Shown here: positions 53,362 through 64,000 of the stretch, in pieces
Numbering within the stretch: the first letter of the stretch is position 1
How the letters are laid out: the number at the start of each line of letters is the position of its first letter
Source of the DNA: Brachionus manjavacas
Taxonomy: Eukaryota; Rotifera; Eurotatoria; Ploima; Brachionidae
DNA length: 64,000 nt
Direction of reading: 5' to 3'
Assembly: GCA_019054805.1 (NCBI GenBank)
Contig: JAHQIY010000001.1
Location: forward strand, 8,260,501 to 8,324,500
Translations under genes and position numbers: made by a program
Notes under the pieces: generated by a model
Told to the model about the DNA's origin: nothing
The model's database searches: none
Seen by the model: only the letters and a program-made list of their open reading frames with translations

Positions 53362-55725
53362 GTTATGTCACCAATTAATAAATAAAGCGGCTAACACAGG
53401 TCAAATTTTGAAATTTTTAAATATCCATTAAACATTTTAATTTTTTAAAAAGATTTTCGGTGAAAATATTTTTGTTAATAAAAAATTATTGAAATAATGT
53501 TTTTAAATTTTGAGCCTTACAGTTTTCCGAAAAAATAGAGGATAAATATTATAAAAAGCATTTACGCCAATTTTGCATATTTATTTATTGAGAAGTTTAT
53601 TATTAAAGGCATGAAACGTTTTGAAATGAAAGAGAGACAATCTGTAAAGAGAATCAAATGAGAAGAATAAAAGAAAAAAATTACATCGTTTTTCGGTTAA
53701 TATAATTAAAGTTCAAAAAAAGTTTTCAAACAACATGCAACCATTCATTCTTTGCTGTGAAAGAAACAATAAAAGCAAATGATTTTCAGTTAGAATTACC
53801 TCTCTACATGCTGAGAAAGCATTCGAAAAAGTTTGTTGAGAAGGACTTTTTTTAAACTTGCCTCTAGAATGAATAAACCTATGGAAATTTAAAAAAAACA
53901 TATTATGACACTTCCTCAGATTTTATTTTTTCAAATGGAATTTCCTAAAATTTATTTAAAATTGAATTTTTTAATTAATGTCCTTTCTATACAAAGAGTA
54001 TTCTAGACTAAGACCTAAAATAATTTCTACAAAAAATGATTACTTTTCTAAGAAAAATAAAAAAAGTATTAAAATAATGTCTTTCTTAAACTAAGATTAA
54101 AAACAAAATATAAAAAATACATCTTTTCTTTAAGGGAGTATATATATAAGGGTCCGTTATCCTGAATCAAGCGAAAATCAATCTCTTCAAAGTATCCGGT
54201 ACCTTGGCTTTACGCTGAAATCAATCCTAGATTTAACTCTATTCTCATAACTTATTTCTTTTTCTTTTTCCTTTCGTATTTGATTAATTTTTTTCTTAAT
54301 TCTCTTGAAGTGTGCTAATTAATAATAAATAAATGGATTGTAAAATTTTATCACATCAACTCTAAAATTTAAAAAGCAGAAATGTTTTTAAATTTTCATC
54401 AAAATTTAAGTGTCCGATTTGGTACGTAAAGTTTTTTCAATTTTCAGATGAGGATGAGGATTTTAAAAACAAATTAGTGTTTTGGGTCTAGTTTTACTAA
54501 CTTTTTTCCCGGCTAGCCGATTAGATAAACTTGTCAACTAAAATCGATCAAAATGACCGCTCATATTTTCAAATGACCAAAATATTTTTTTACTTATTGA
54601 TCAATTAAATGGTTTGCTTAATGTAATTGATTTTTAGATTTTGATTTAATTTTGAATAAATTTAATATTTTTGATTTTATTCTGCCTATGATGCGTTAAA
54701 TTTAAATTTAATTTAGATTAATAATAATAATAAAAATAATTTTTAATTCACAAATCAAGTAAAATACCTGATAAAGTCGATAATAATGGTATATTATTCA
54801 ATTGCATTTGTTCAAACTTAAAATTTATTATTCAAAATTTAAATTTTATTAACTTTAATGTTATTCAAAAAAATTAATAATATAAAAATTAACGATAAAA
54901 ATTAAATTAATTAATTTTTTTTATTAGCTTATGACAAATTAAAAAAACTAAAAAAATTATATTAATTTTTTTTTTATTAGAATACAACACACACTTAAAA
55001 TAAAGGTTCAACTTTTTTTGTTACAACCATTTGGACAGTAAAAAACTCTTTTTTCATTAATACAGCCAAATAAAATTCAAATTTAATTAATTTATTATTA
55101 CTTTAAATTAAATATATTGACTATTAAAATAAAAAAATAAAAGATTTGTCAAAAATAAATCTATTCGAATTTGATTAATTAGCCTTTATAACTAAAAAAT
55201 GGTCATTTCAATATGATTATTTGATTTTTAAAGTTTTTTCGAAAGAATTTTTTTTCAATAGTGGGAAAATTCGGCTTAAGAAAAAAGTTTAATCGATTTT
55301 GAGCTTCTGTTTTTTTAAAACGCAGATTGACTCATAACAAAATAAGGGAAAATATTTAAATCTAGTTATGGGTTACTTGTCTTATTACCTATTTGGCTTT
55401 ACAGTTTTTATTCTTTTAAATAAATATATGTTTTTAAATTTTTGATAGTGTATTTAAAATATAAAAAGTTGAAGCAGAAAAGCCTTGAATATTTATTGAT
55501 GTTAAAAAAAAAATTAACTGACATACAGAGTTACAAGTCTTATTTACAAGATATCTTATCAACTATGGAAACAATTAGAATAACTAAAAACAATAAAAAT
55601 TAAATCAAATTTTTTATCGAAATGTTTACGATGAACTTGATTTAAGGCTAAAAAATGATGAAAAAATATTCAATTTAATGAAAAAAATGTTTCCGAAACT
55701 GTTATGCTTGTAGACTAAAATTAAT

Positions 55726-56238
55726 TTATTTCATTTTGCCTTTGTACTCAGCCAACTCTTGATCATATCTTAGCTTCTCAGTAGCGCACTTGGCTTCATA
55801 TTTAGCTTTTAAGTCTGTTGATACTTTATTCCATCTTTCACCAAGCTCTTTGGCTGCCTCGCCAACTGAATAGCTGGGATATTTGGCCTTTACTGATGGT
55901 CTTTCATCGGCGCAAAATAAGAAAAAGGCGGACAACGGACGCTTGGGAGCATTTGGATCTTTTTTTTTCTTTCTGCGAATACCATTTCCTTCAGGAGTTT
56001 GTACATAATTAGACATTTCGCGTTCGTATCGTATCTTGTCGCTCTCGGCCATTTCAGAAAACCGCTTTTTCTCAATTTCAGTCATCAGCTTCCATCGCTC
56101 TGCGCATTTCTTCGAAAATTCGGTGAAGTTTACATTTTCATTTGGGTGCTTTTTGCGATGCTCTTCTCGGCACATTTGAACAAAAAATGTGTATGCAGAC
56201 ATTCGACCTTTGGGCTTTTTATTGTCAGATTTATCCAT
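55726..56238 (-). CDS. HMGB-type two-HMG-box protein without acidic tail
   Basis: Intronless, 170 residues. Box A (about 8-76: [32 protein letters not shown]), a basic linker with [19 protein letters not shown], then box B (to about 165: VGEAAKELGERWNKV). It ends AEYKGKMK, with no C-terminal Asp/Glu run, unlike its neighbour at 57797-58363. HMGB proteins bend DNA without sequence specificity and act in chromatin and transcription; the acidic tail normally modulates DNA binding, so this form should bind differently. High similarity to the neighbour, same strand and 1.6-kb spacing point to tandem duplication. TTAATAG just before the ATG could be a 5'-UTR splice acceptor. Confidence 0.95.
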   Translation of the reverse strand: MDKSDNKKPKGRMSAYTFFVQMCREEHRKKHPNENVNFTEFSKKCAERWKLMTEIEKKRFSEMAESDKIRYEREMSNYVQTPEGNGIRRKKKKDPNAPKRPLSAFFLFCADERPSVKAKYPSYSVGEAAKELGERWNKVSTDLKAKYEAKCATEKLRYDQELAEYKGKMK

Positions 56239-57796
56239 CTATTAAAACGAATAAAGAATATGATAAATTTTTTTTTAATTTAATTTTAGAATTCGCGCGT
56301 TGCAAAACTACAGCACTTTTTAAATTTTTGATAACATTTTTTTTTATTTCAACCTTCCCCCCTCTTAACACAAAGAAAAAAAGGAACAATAGGCAAGCGC
56401 ATTAGCTCATTATCTATCGAATTTAAATTAGTCTAAAAAAGTTTAGAACAAAAAATTGAGTATTTTCATGATCATAGTTTAATAAATTACAGCTAAATTT
56501 AGAAATCATGTTGGCATAGTGCATTAAATTTTGACTCTATTTGAAAAAATTTATTTCGGAGTAACTAGCAAATCTTTTTAAATCATCAAACTGAAACAAT
56601 GTAACTTTAGCTTCTTTCTTTTAATTTAAACTCTGCTTATTTTAATTTTTTTCAGAAATTTTACTTATTTTTTTTAATTTCTTTTTTTCTATTTTTTTTG
56701 AAAAATATTTCAAATTCAAAATTCGAAATTGAAATTTTGTTACTGCTTTTGTTATACGCCAACATTTCTCTGACTACCATATTCCATTGTTTTAATTTTC
56801 TAGTAAATATTCTTTTTTAATACAACATTCTATCAAATCCCAACAATATATTAAATCAAAAGAAAATAAACTAAATTTGTTTTGTAAAGAAACTAATAAG
56901 TTAGATTCATATCTTTTGATTAAATTTTTTTAAATAGTGCCGCATTGGAAATAAAATGTTTTTTTAAATTAAAATTTTTTTAATTCTTTTTCATATATCA
57001 TATTACGATAAAATAAATTGCAAAATAGTTAAGTTTAAAATACTTTTTTTCATGGAGCAAAAAGACAAAAAATTAAGCACCAACTAGAATTTGACTGATT
57101 AAAAATAAAAAGATGATACCATTTTGGGTGCACTAAGTTGCAATTATTCTTGAGAATACTTTTATCAATAATCTTGAATTTTTTCAGTAAAAATATTTTT
57201 TTTTTACTTAATTTCAAAACACATAGAATATGGTTCTTTTTTTTATTAAATTTTAAGAAATGAAATTTGGGTTATTTCTTTAAAAATCGATTTTAAATTG
57301 TGCGTAAAAATTTAATGTTGTGCTAATTAGATTGGAAAAACCTAGCTTAACAATTAGTTGTTGTTTTTTTATTTTAATTCAAATTAATTAGGAAAAAATG
57401 GTTTTATTAATACACAAATATAGTATAATCGAAAAAAAAATTTTTAAGTAAATAAAATTCATTTGGGGTTTATTCCAAATTTTGTAAATTTTTAAATAAA
57501 TTTAGACAATCTTATTTTAAGTTATTTTATTAAAGAACATTGAGTCAATGAAGAGAAAAAAAAACACCAAAAGTCCAAATTGCTTTGATTGAAAATTTGA
57601 TTTGACCGACAAAAAATCACAATTTAGACATCTATACTTGTACATCAAAAACAAAAGATTTTTTTCTTGTCCAACAAACTAAAAAAAGTAAAAATCGAGA
57701 AAAAAATGATTTTTTACAAAAAAGTTGTACATCGTTTAAAGTAGACTAGTCCTCGAAATCGGCTCGTGCTGTGTGAATCGCTGTGGACTGCTGAAT
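56239..57796. other. Spacer between the two HMGB genes
   Basis: A/T-rich spacer. It holds one copy of the ATAGTGCCGCATTG repeat (about 56935) and a GC-richer 3' flank of the second HMGB gene (57745-57790). No other gene seen. Confidence 0.4.
56935..56985 (+). repeat. Dispersed ATAGTGCCGCATTG repeat, copy 1
   Basis: AAATAGTGCCGCATTGGAAA then TAAAATGTTTTTTTAAATT. A second copy lies at 60535-60585. It is conspicuous because of its GC-rich core in an A/T background. Confidence 0.5.
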
Positions 57797-58363
57797 TTAT
57801 TCATTATCCTCGTCGTCTTCTTCTTCGTCCTCTACTTCGTCATTATGCTGTGCAACTAACGATTTATTTTTGTAATTGGCGAGCTCTTTTTCATAGCGTG
57901 TTTTATCTTGTGCAGCTTTGGCTTCGTACTTAGACTTGACTTCGGGGCTCACTTTGTTCCATTTTTCTCCGAGATCCTTGGCAACTTCGCCGACTGAATA
58001 GGTCGGATGAGCGGCCTTGACAGCAGCTCTTTCATCAGCGCAAAACAAGAAAAAGGCGGACAACGGACGCTTGGGAGCATTAGGGTCTTTTTTCTTTTTC
58101 TTGCGTCCGCCTTCTTTGTTCGGCGGGACGTATGAGGCCATTTCTCTGTCATACCGTTGCTTGTCTTTTTCGGCCATCTCGGCAAAGCGCTTTTTCTCAG
58201 TGTCTGTCATCAGCTTCCAGCGCTCTGCACATTTTTTCGAAAATTCAGTGAAGTTTACATTTTCACTAGGGTGCTTCTTGCGGTGTTCTTCGCGGCACGT
58301 TTGCACAAAAAATGTGTAGGCCGACATACGCCCCTTAGGCTTCTTATCTCCCTTGGTAGCCAT
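57797..58363 (-). CDS. HMGB-type two-HMG-box protein with acidic tail
   Basis: Intronless, 188 residues. Box A ([35 protein letters not shown]), linker [20 protein letters not shown], box B ([20 protein letters not shown]) and an acidic C-terminus ([14 protein letters not shown]), the complete HMGB1/2 layout. It is a nuclear architectural DNA-bending protein. Its codons are visibly more GC-rich than the neighbouring genes', as expected of a highly expressed gene. A long hairpin lies 100-130 nt upstream of the ATG. It is probably the parental member of the pair, because it keeps the full family architecture. Confidence 0.96.
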   Translation of the reverse strand: MATKGDKKPKGRMSAYTFFVQTCREEHRKKHPSENVNFTEFSKKCAERWKLMTDTEKKRFAEMAEKDKQRYDREMASYVPPNKEGGRKKKKKDPNAPKRPLSAFFLFCADERAAVKAAHPTYSVGEVAKDLGEKWNKVSPEVKSKYEAKAAQDKTRYEKELANYKNKSLVAQHNDEVEDEEEDDEDNE

Positions 58364-58463
58364 TCTTTCAAATTTAAATCTAAGTTTATGTTAAGTTAGC
58401 TGTGAGGCTTTTTGACAAGCAAATTGCGGAGTTTAGTTTTGCTCTTGATGCTAGGAAATTTTT

Positions 58464-58492
58464 GCACACAAGCGCACGGTGTGCTTGTGTGC
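58464..58492. repeat. Hairpin upstream of the HMGB start
   Basis: GCACACAAGCGCAC (58464-58477), one base, then GTGTGCTTGTGTGC (58479-58492). Fourteen-base arms with one mismatch. GC-rich for this window and 101-129 nt upstream of the ATG, so in the 5' UTR or core promoter. Confidence 0.7.
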
Positions 58493-58700
58493 ACAAGTCT
58501 GGATCTCTAGCAAAGAGAATGAGAAAAATATGTAGAGAAAGAGAATTAGAAATGGTTTTTGTTGTTCGCTTGCTATGTGTTAGAGAAATGAATATGAAAT
58601 ATAGAAATGAACGAGTGTATTTAAAATTGCTATAGTTTTGAGAGATTTGTGTATGCAAAATGATTGGGCTTAGTATAGGAACTAAAGAAATTCAATAGAA

Positions 58701-58721
58701 ATGCATTGTAAAGCAATGCAT
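58701..58721. repeat. ATGCATTG inverted repeat upstream of HMGB
   Basis: ATGCATTG, 5-nt spacer, CAATGCAT; perfect 8-base arms. The ATGCAT core resembles homeodomain/POU-type sites, but no assignment is made. Confidence 0.5.
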
Positions 58722-58970
58722 CCAATCATTCTATAGTTTTATACCTAAGTTTTATAGATGCTTTGAAATGAATGGAGCGATTTGTTTTGTGCTCATAATT
58801 TCCTATTACTCATAGAACAACCCCAAATTTTTTTAGCATAATGATGCGCAATACTGAGAGCGCTAAGACCACAGACAGGGGGACTCGAAATATGCGCTCG
58901 CCCTCTCTTTGACACACTTTGTGTTATGTGTGCATAATTTTTCCAAAAAATCATAAATTCAAATCCGCCA

Positions 58971-58980
58971 TTTAAATATA
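58971..58980 (-). promoter_or_regulatory. TATA-like element upstream of HMGB
   Basis: The minus strand reads TATATTTAAA inside a GC-richer patch (58840-59030), 600 bp upstream of the HMGB ATG. TATA-like strings are frequent in such AT-rich DNA, so this is only a candidate. Confidence 0.2.
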
Positions 58981-59228
58981 CGTTCTCTCCCAAAATTGCA
59001 CAGGTCATGTGCTCCAGCTCATTGATGCAGCGTAGGTTTTTTTATATTTAGCAAGATATTATCTAAAATTTTCGAAATAATTTTTTTAGACATTTTGCTT
59101 TTCTGGCTGATTTTTTTGAATTTTCAAAAAACCAAAAAAATTTCAGGTCATTCGCACCAACTCTGGAGCATTCCCCTCAATGACATTTTAACACTAGAAA
59201 AATAGTGGCAAGTATGAGTATTCAATTT

Positions 59229-59262
59229 TGAGGTTAATCAACAGACTAGTGTCCTAGTCACA
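59229..59262 (+). repeat. Short dispersed repeat, copy 4
   Basis: TGAGGTTAATCAACAGACTA then GTGTCCTAGTCACAA. Same family as 7051-7080. Confidence 0.55.
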
Positions 59263-60534
59263 ATAGACTAAATGATTATTTTATTAATTTGGTTATCTGT
59301 GACGATAACAAAAATTTTAAAAATTTGGAATAAGACACAAATAAGTTTTATAGAAATTCTATAAAAAATATCTGATTTTGAAGTGTCAATTTATTTTTTA
59401 ATTTAGATAGATTTTATTCGTTTTGTTCTTTAGCACTTCGTTTATTTTTTTTATTCAAAATTATAAAAGTTTAAAAATTAAACATCGATAAATTTGAGTT
59501 GAATTTTTTTTTAATTTATCTTCAATCAATATTTTTAGTATTCAAAAATAATTCTGCCATTATATAAGAATTTGGAATTGCTGCTCCCTCGAAAATTTTA
59601 GCATAATTCTATTCTATCTAGTATCTGCATTTAATTAATTAATTTGAATCATGAATCGATTTTTGCTGTAACTGCAATATGACAGCAATTCTATCAGACA
59701 AAATCCTACCCTTTTTTAAAACAAATGTGTACATATGTCAAGCATTTCCAGTAATAAAATAGAGAAGCCCAGCTTTAAATGCAAGTGTTTTTTATTTCGT
59801 ATGAGGGGTTGTCAATAGAAGAAATTTTGTTAACTTAATAAAGCAATTTTTATCAATTTAAATATATAGTTATCTCAATTTGTTTTTTTTTCACTGCGCT
59901 AAGGGATTTTCTTAGACACGACTGCATCTGGTTGCTAAGATCATCACGTCTAGCTGGTTCTTTGCAATTAACAGTGTACCATACATCGTTGTAAATATTT
60001 TCTTTGAAAACCTTTTTAAGTGTCAACAAACTCGAATTTTTCTACTTTGAAAATAATTCTGCAAAAAAAGTCTTTTTTTTGAAAAACATATTTTAAGGAT
60101 TAAAAATTATCAAAAAGAAAAATTCTAATTAAATGATCAATTTAGTTTAACAACAACAAAATAAAAACATTTTTAAAAAATGAAAGTCTCAAAATATATT
60201 TTTTTTGGGTAAAAACACAATATGTTTTAAAAGAAATTGATAAAAAAATGAAATTAAATGCATTAGAATTTATTAAATAAATATTTTAAAAATGCTTTAA
60301 AATTAAAAATATAGTAAATGCTTTAAAAAATTAATCTTGGTTCAATTGTAAAAAATTCTTAAAAGAACTTAGATGATAATTGCTTTAAAAGTATTCTTTA
60401 AAACTCCTGCACTATTTGCTTAAATGTTTTTAGTATAAATACAGCATTTTAACTATTCCTCACAATATCTTGAATAATAAAGAACTAAATCAAATCTCAA
60501 TTTATTCAATTTAAAATGTTGAAAATTTTTCAAA

Positions 60535-60585
60535 TATAGTGCCGCATTGAGAACAAAATATTTCTTAAAATTCTATTTAAATTCT
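60535..60585 (+). repeat. Dispersed ATAGTGCCGCATTG repeat, copy 2
   Basis: AATATAGTGCCGCATTGAGA then ACAAAATATTTCTTAAAATT. Matches 56935-56985 with a few changes. Confidence 0.5.
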
Positions 60586-62299
60586 GCGAAAATTAAAAAA
60601 AAGAATTAAATTCACTAAAAAGTAGCTTTTTTTTTTAATTTGATCCCAAAAATTCAAGTTCAAGAGCAGTTCTTTAATGTAAAAAAATAAAATTACATTG
60701 TTGATTGGGTTCTAAGCGCACGCGCTTTAAATAAATCTTGGGGTTTTTATCTTTTTTAAAACAGAAAAAATAGAGCAAAAAAAAACCAATTGTATTCCCT
60801 GAGGAATTGTCTTTTTTAATAAATAGAATTGAAAATCATGTATCGGCTTCTTAAATTTTTCATAATACTGTAATTCATTTATTGAATTGAATGAACCTTC
60901 TTTGAAGAGAAGTAAAAAAAATTTGAATTAATTTTTAATTATTTAGACAAAACCAAATTGAATCAGATTTACCGTCATTATCAATCAGATAACTTTTTAG
61001 ATTTTCTTTTAGTTGAATTTTATAATAATGTGTGATATTTTTTTTCATGAACAATTAATAAGTAATAAAAGTTAAATTTGGCCTTTATATTTATTAAAAA
61101 ATGTTTATTTACCTTAGAAAGTATTATCCAAAGTAAAGTTAAGTGTTTTATTTTTACAAAAATATTAGAAATATTTTAATATCAGCCTATTTTTTAAACA
61201 ATAGAAATTTTTTAAAATTAAATGAGAAATAGAAGAAGAAAAGATTATTCTCTGATTTTTATTTTTAGACTGCTAAATAAAGTTTAATTACGTCAACTTA
61301 TGACTCAAAAATGAAATTTTTTACATAAACTCTGCCCAAGATTATAATAATTAAATTGAAGGAAAGTAATAAATTTTTTATTTTCCTTCACAAAACTAGG
61401 CATGAACAACTAATAAAATATATTTATAAGTTAACATTTGAACTGCATGTAAAGCTAAAATAATTTCAGAATCAAAATTGGGTCGAGTTCGTAAAAACTG
61501 AAAAGGTATCGTTTTTAATAGATCATTGAAATAGATTTTCAAAATTGCTCTGCTCTATGTAAAATTTTATCAAAAACCCTAAATAAATTTAAATTATGAT
61601 TTTTTAATGATTTAATTATTAGCAGATTTAAATTTTTTAAGTATTTTTACTTGAATTTCTTCTGATAAACAGTGAATTTTTTAAAAACGACTAGGACTAT
61701 TTTTTTTGAAGTTAGTTAAATTCCAAAAATATAAAAGTAAATTATTCAAAAAAAATAATCATATAAAATAAACAAGCTTTTTATTTTAAATAATTAAGTT
61801 TTTTGAGCATTGATACAGGAATTATTAAGAAATTAATTGAAAGTATATTTATTTTTAAGTTTAGACTTTAATAAATTTTCAAATAAATTAGACCTTTCAT
61901 AATAAATGAGAAAAATAAAATAAATACTTAATTTTTGTATAAGTAATTCAAAAAAGTAAAATTTTTGTTTTTTTTTCACCAATTTTTGAACTACAAAAGC
62001 CATACAAAATCGATTATGAGCTTTTTTAATCATTTTTATCGCTATCAAGCATAAAAAATTTAAAAATATTTCCAAGACAAAAATTATAAAATTAACCTTG
62101 TTTATTTTTTTTCTATTTTTCATTAAATTTAAAGAATTTTTAAAAATTGAATTTTAATAATTTTTAACAAAATTTTTTTAATTTCAATTACTCACGATTT
62201 TAGCATAAAATTTAAAACTATTTTTTAGATTTTCGAGTATCTTACAATTTTATTATTCTAATTGTCACTCGTGTTATTCGTGTTTACAGAAATCCCTAA

Positions 62300-62486
62300 A
62301 AGAGCCCTTCAATGAACACCTCAAGGGCGACGTTAGGTAACACGGCCAACAGAAACATGGAGGTCAACAATCACGAAAGAGCTCATCGAAATGGGAATGA
62401 CATGAAGAGAAGCAAGGGTAAAGGCAAAAGATCGACTTGAGTGGAAATCAAAGGTCATGACCCTATGCTCCACAAGGAGTGAATAA
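62300..62486 (+). mobile_element. LINE ORF2 extreme C-terminal relic
   Basis: Reads, across two stops, TRPTETWRSTITKELIEMGM, then REARVKAKDRLEWKSKVMTL, then CSTRSE and a stop. This is the RGRPR.TW...V..DL...G..W..A...A.DR..WR.LV..LC..R.E ending common to non-LTR retrotransposons. Only the tail remains. Confidence 0.85.
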
Positions 62487-63619
62487 GAAAAAAAAATTGT
62501 CACCCGCCAGTAATAAATCAATTTAGAAATTCCTAAATTAATAATGTTAACTTTATAATTTTTTTTTGGAATTGTATATTCAGCCTTTGATATTTTACAA
62601 ACTGACAGAGACAAACAATTTGGTAATATTCAGTCAATAAGAACATATTTTAACATACTTTTTGATTGTAAGTATTCTTTTTATTTAAAAAAAATTCTCC
62701 TAAATGAAGGTAAATTGATTATAATTATTAACAAAATTATTTTTTTTTTAAATTTCATTAAGTTCAAGGTATGATCCTATTGCTTCTGCAAGCACTTAGA
62801 AGCGAATAGACTTTTCTATTACCATTTTTCCTTTCAAGAATTACTTTAATTTTAAAAATCAATTTAAAAAAAGCTATTTTAATAAATAAATTAATTAATT
62901 AGCTTAATTTTTGTAAATATGAGAAATAAGATCCAATTTTTTTCTATTTTTCATTGTTTTTGTAGGCTTTTTGAAGTTCATGATCATGATCAAATGATCA
63001 AAACTTTATTGATTGAAATCTTAATAAAAATTATGAAACTAGCTTTTTTTATTTAATTACAAGTAAGCATTAAATTTTTATTATTTTTATAATTTTTTTT
63101 TTAATAGATTTTGACTTGATTTTTTTTACATCTTTAAGACATTTAAATTTCACATTAGAGTATCCAAATTATGACTTTAAATTAATATAAATTAAAAAAA
63201 CTGCAGCGAAACAAAGTTAAATTTTTTATATCAAAATTTCAAAATATTGATTAAGAATATTTTTACTTCAGATAAAAATTAATTTAATTTCTTTATATTT
63301 AAAGATTAAAAAACTCATATTTAATAAAGTTTAGTCATTTATTAATAAAAATTGATAAAGAATGCCGTTATTTTTTCAAATCAAAAACTGAAAATTTTTA
63401 TTTTGAAATTTACATTTGATCATGAACTTCAATTTGCCGTTTTGTAGGACAAAATCCGTGTGCAAAAATGTTGATATTGATGACGGATGATTTTATTTAA
63501 TGTTAACTTTATTTTGCCACCATTTTCAAAAATTTGAATCATTCTGTAATTTTAATTTGAATAATTTTATCAGCAACAAAAAACTAAGAATAATTTTTTA
63601 AAGAATAGCCAAAAAAATC
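62487..63619. other. Upstream flank of the final gene
   Basis: A/T-rich; presumably includes the promoter of the gene starting at 63620. GATCATGATC-like palindromic bases lie near 62980-62998. No other feature. Confidence 0.35.
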
Positions 63620-64000
63620 ATGGAAGATAGTAACAGCTCAATGGATGACATAGAAGAAAATATGCTGGCCTACATTGAAAAGTCGCATAACTTATTTCGT
63701 TTAGGAAATGAACTTAACAACAAGATAGATTTTTTTAAACAGGAAATTAATATTTTGCAGAACGATTTTAAAAATGAACTAAACTCATTCAAAATATCTA
63801 ATCAAAATTTAACTCAAAAAATTTTCCGAGCAAGAAATAATCGCCCCAGTCGGTTATCGAACAGCTCTTCAAACGAACTAGCACCCAAAAGCTCAAATTT
63901 AACCCAAATTGATTCGGAAACCAACCTTGGGCCCATTAGTCCTATGTCTCCGTCCATAATTAGCAAAAAAAACTCGACAGAAGAAAATCCACTTTTTACA
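63620..64000 (+). CDS. Unrecognised gene, N-terminal part (coiled coil + Ser-rich)
   Basis: Open from ATG 63620 to the window edge, 127 codons. Start EDSNSSMDDIEENMLAYIEK. Residues about 18-75 form a likely coiled coil (LFRLGNELNNKIDFFKQEIN, ILQNDFKNEL). After that it is polar and Ser/Asn/Pro-rich (RPSRLSNSSSNEL, LGPISPMSPS) with possible proline-directed phosphorylation sites. No family recognised. It is cut by the window end, so length and domains downstream are unknown. Confidence 0.6.
   Translation, partial: MEDSNSSMDDIEENMLAYIEKSHNLFRLGNELNNKIDFFKQEINILQNDFKNELNSFKISNQNLTQKIFRARNNRPSRLSNSSSNELAPKSSNLTQIDSETNLGPISPMSPSIISKKNSTEENPLFT

Larger units (their letters stand above)
52411..55725. 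other. Gene-free stretch, 3.3 kb
   Basis: No supported gene. Contains the inverted dispersed repeat (53125-53155), a perfect 20-bp palindrome (53342-53361), a TATATATAAG patch followed by a GC-richer segment (54139-54250) of unknown nature, and many A/T runs. Confidence 0.45.
58981..62299. other. Gene-free stretch, 3.3 kb
   Basis: Holds copy 4 of the short dispersed repeat (59229-59262), copy 2 of the ATAGTGCCGCATTG repeat, and a GC-richer patch at 59895-60010 whose minus strand has coding-like short frames with stops. No supported gene. Confidence 0.4.

Noticed and set aside
54139..54250. TATATATAAG as a core promoter
   Set aside because: No coding frame follows on the plus strand within a plausible distance; TATA strings are common in this DNA.
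58793..59008. 71-codon minus-strand ORF upstream of HMGB
   Set aside because: No recognisable domain and no splice link to HMGB; more likely a GC-elevated promoter region.
61833..62614. Two minus-strand ORFs of about 95 codons
   Set aside because: One is Phe/Lys/Ile-rich A/T sequence; the other is antisense to the LINE tail at 62300-62486.

Overview
This is eukaryotic, animal-type DNA. It is very AT-rich (my impression is roughly three quarters A+T). Genes are split by tiny GT-AG introns, mostly 46-66 nt, plus a few 1.2-1.8 kb introns that hold transposon debris. The proteins are metazoan: a Cys-loop receptor subunit, two HMGB proteins, a DENND4-type Rab GEF, a CTR copper transporter and a Morgue homologue. 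Base composition, intron size and gene content would fit a small AT-rich invertebrate such as a monogonont rotifer (Brachionus-like); this is inference, and the species cannot be fixed from the window. Where I could follow a gene, I checked that splice phases add up to an open frame.

Layout. 1-3203 (-): 5' part of a DENND4/Crag gene with an in-frame TGA. 5344-9692 (+): SEC23, five exons. 10045-12384: a decayed FLYWCH-like ORF and a 1,519-bp foldback element with 453-bp inverted repeats. 13178-13831 (+): MICOS APOO/APOOL-type protein. 16359-17224 (+), 18740-19821 (-) and 21623-22282 (-): three unrecognised spliced genes. 22639-23691: a second copy of the foldback element. 24259-24962 (-): CTR-type copper transporter.

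27500-35100 is a repeat-dense stretch: a LINE tail, a 575-bp palindromic Tc1/mariner-type MITE, a MULE-derived element with a SWIM zinc finger and 9-bp target duplication, a tRNA-derived SINE, two LINE relics and a possible LTR-retrotransposon relic. 36471-39584 (+) is a nicotinic-type receptor subunit carrying a hAT-type MITE in its long intron. 41910-52410 is the gene-dense part: fucose mutarotase (+), DDX24 helicase (-), ATPase inhibitor IF1 (+), pirin (-) and a Morgue homologue (+). 55726-58363 holds two HMGB genes in tandem (-). 63620 to the end is the start of an unrecognised coiled-coil gene (+).

The genes are independent housekeeping units and do not form a pathway cluster. Several are paired head-to-head (DENND4/SEC23, DDX24/IF1, pirin/Morgue) and FUOM/DDX24 converge. 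The most interesting items are the Morgue-type F-box + E2-variant protein whose catalytic Cys is Gly, the in-frame TGA in DENND4, and several MITE/MULE families that can be delimited exactly by target-site duplications.
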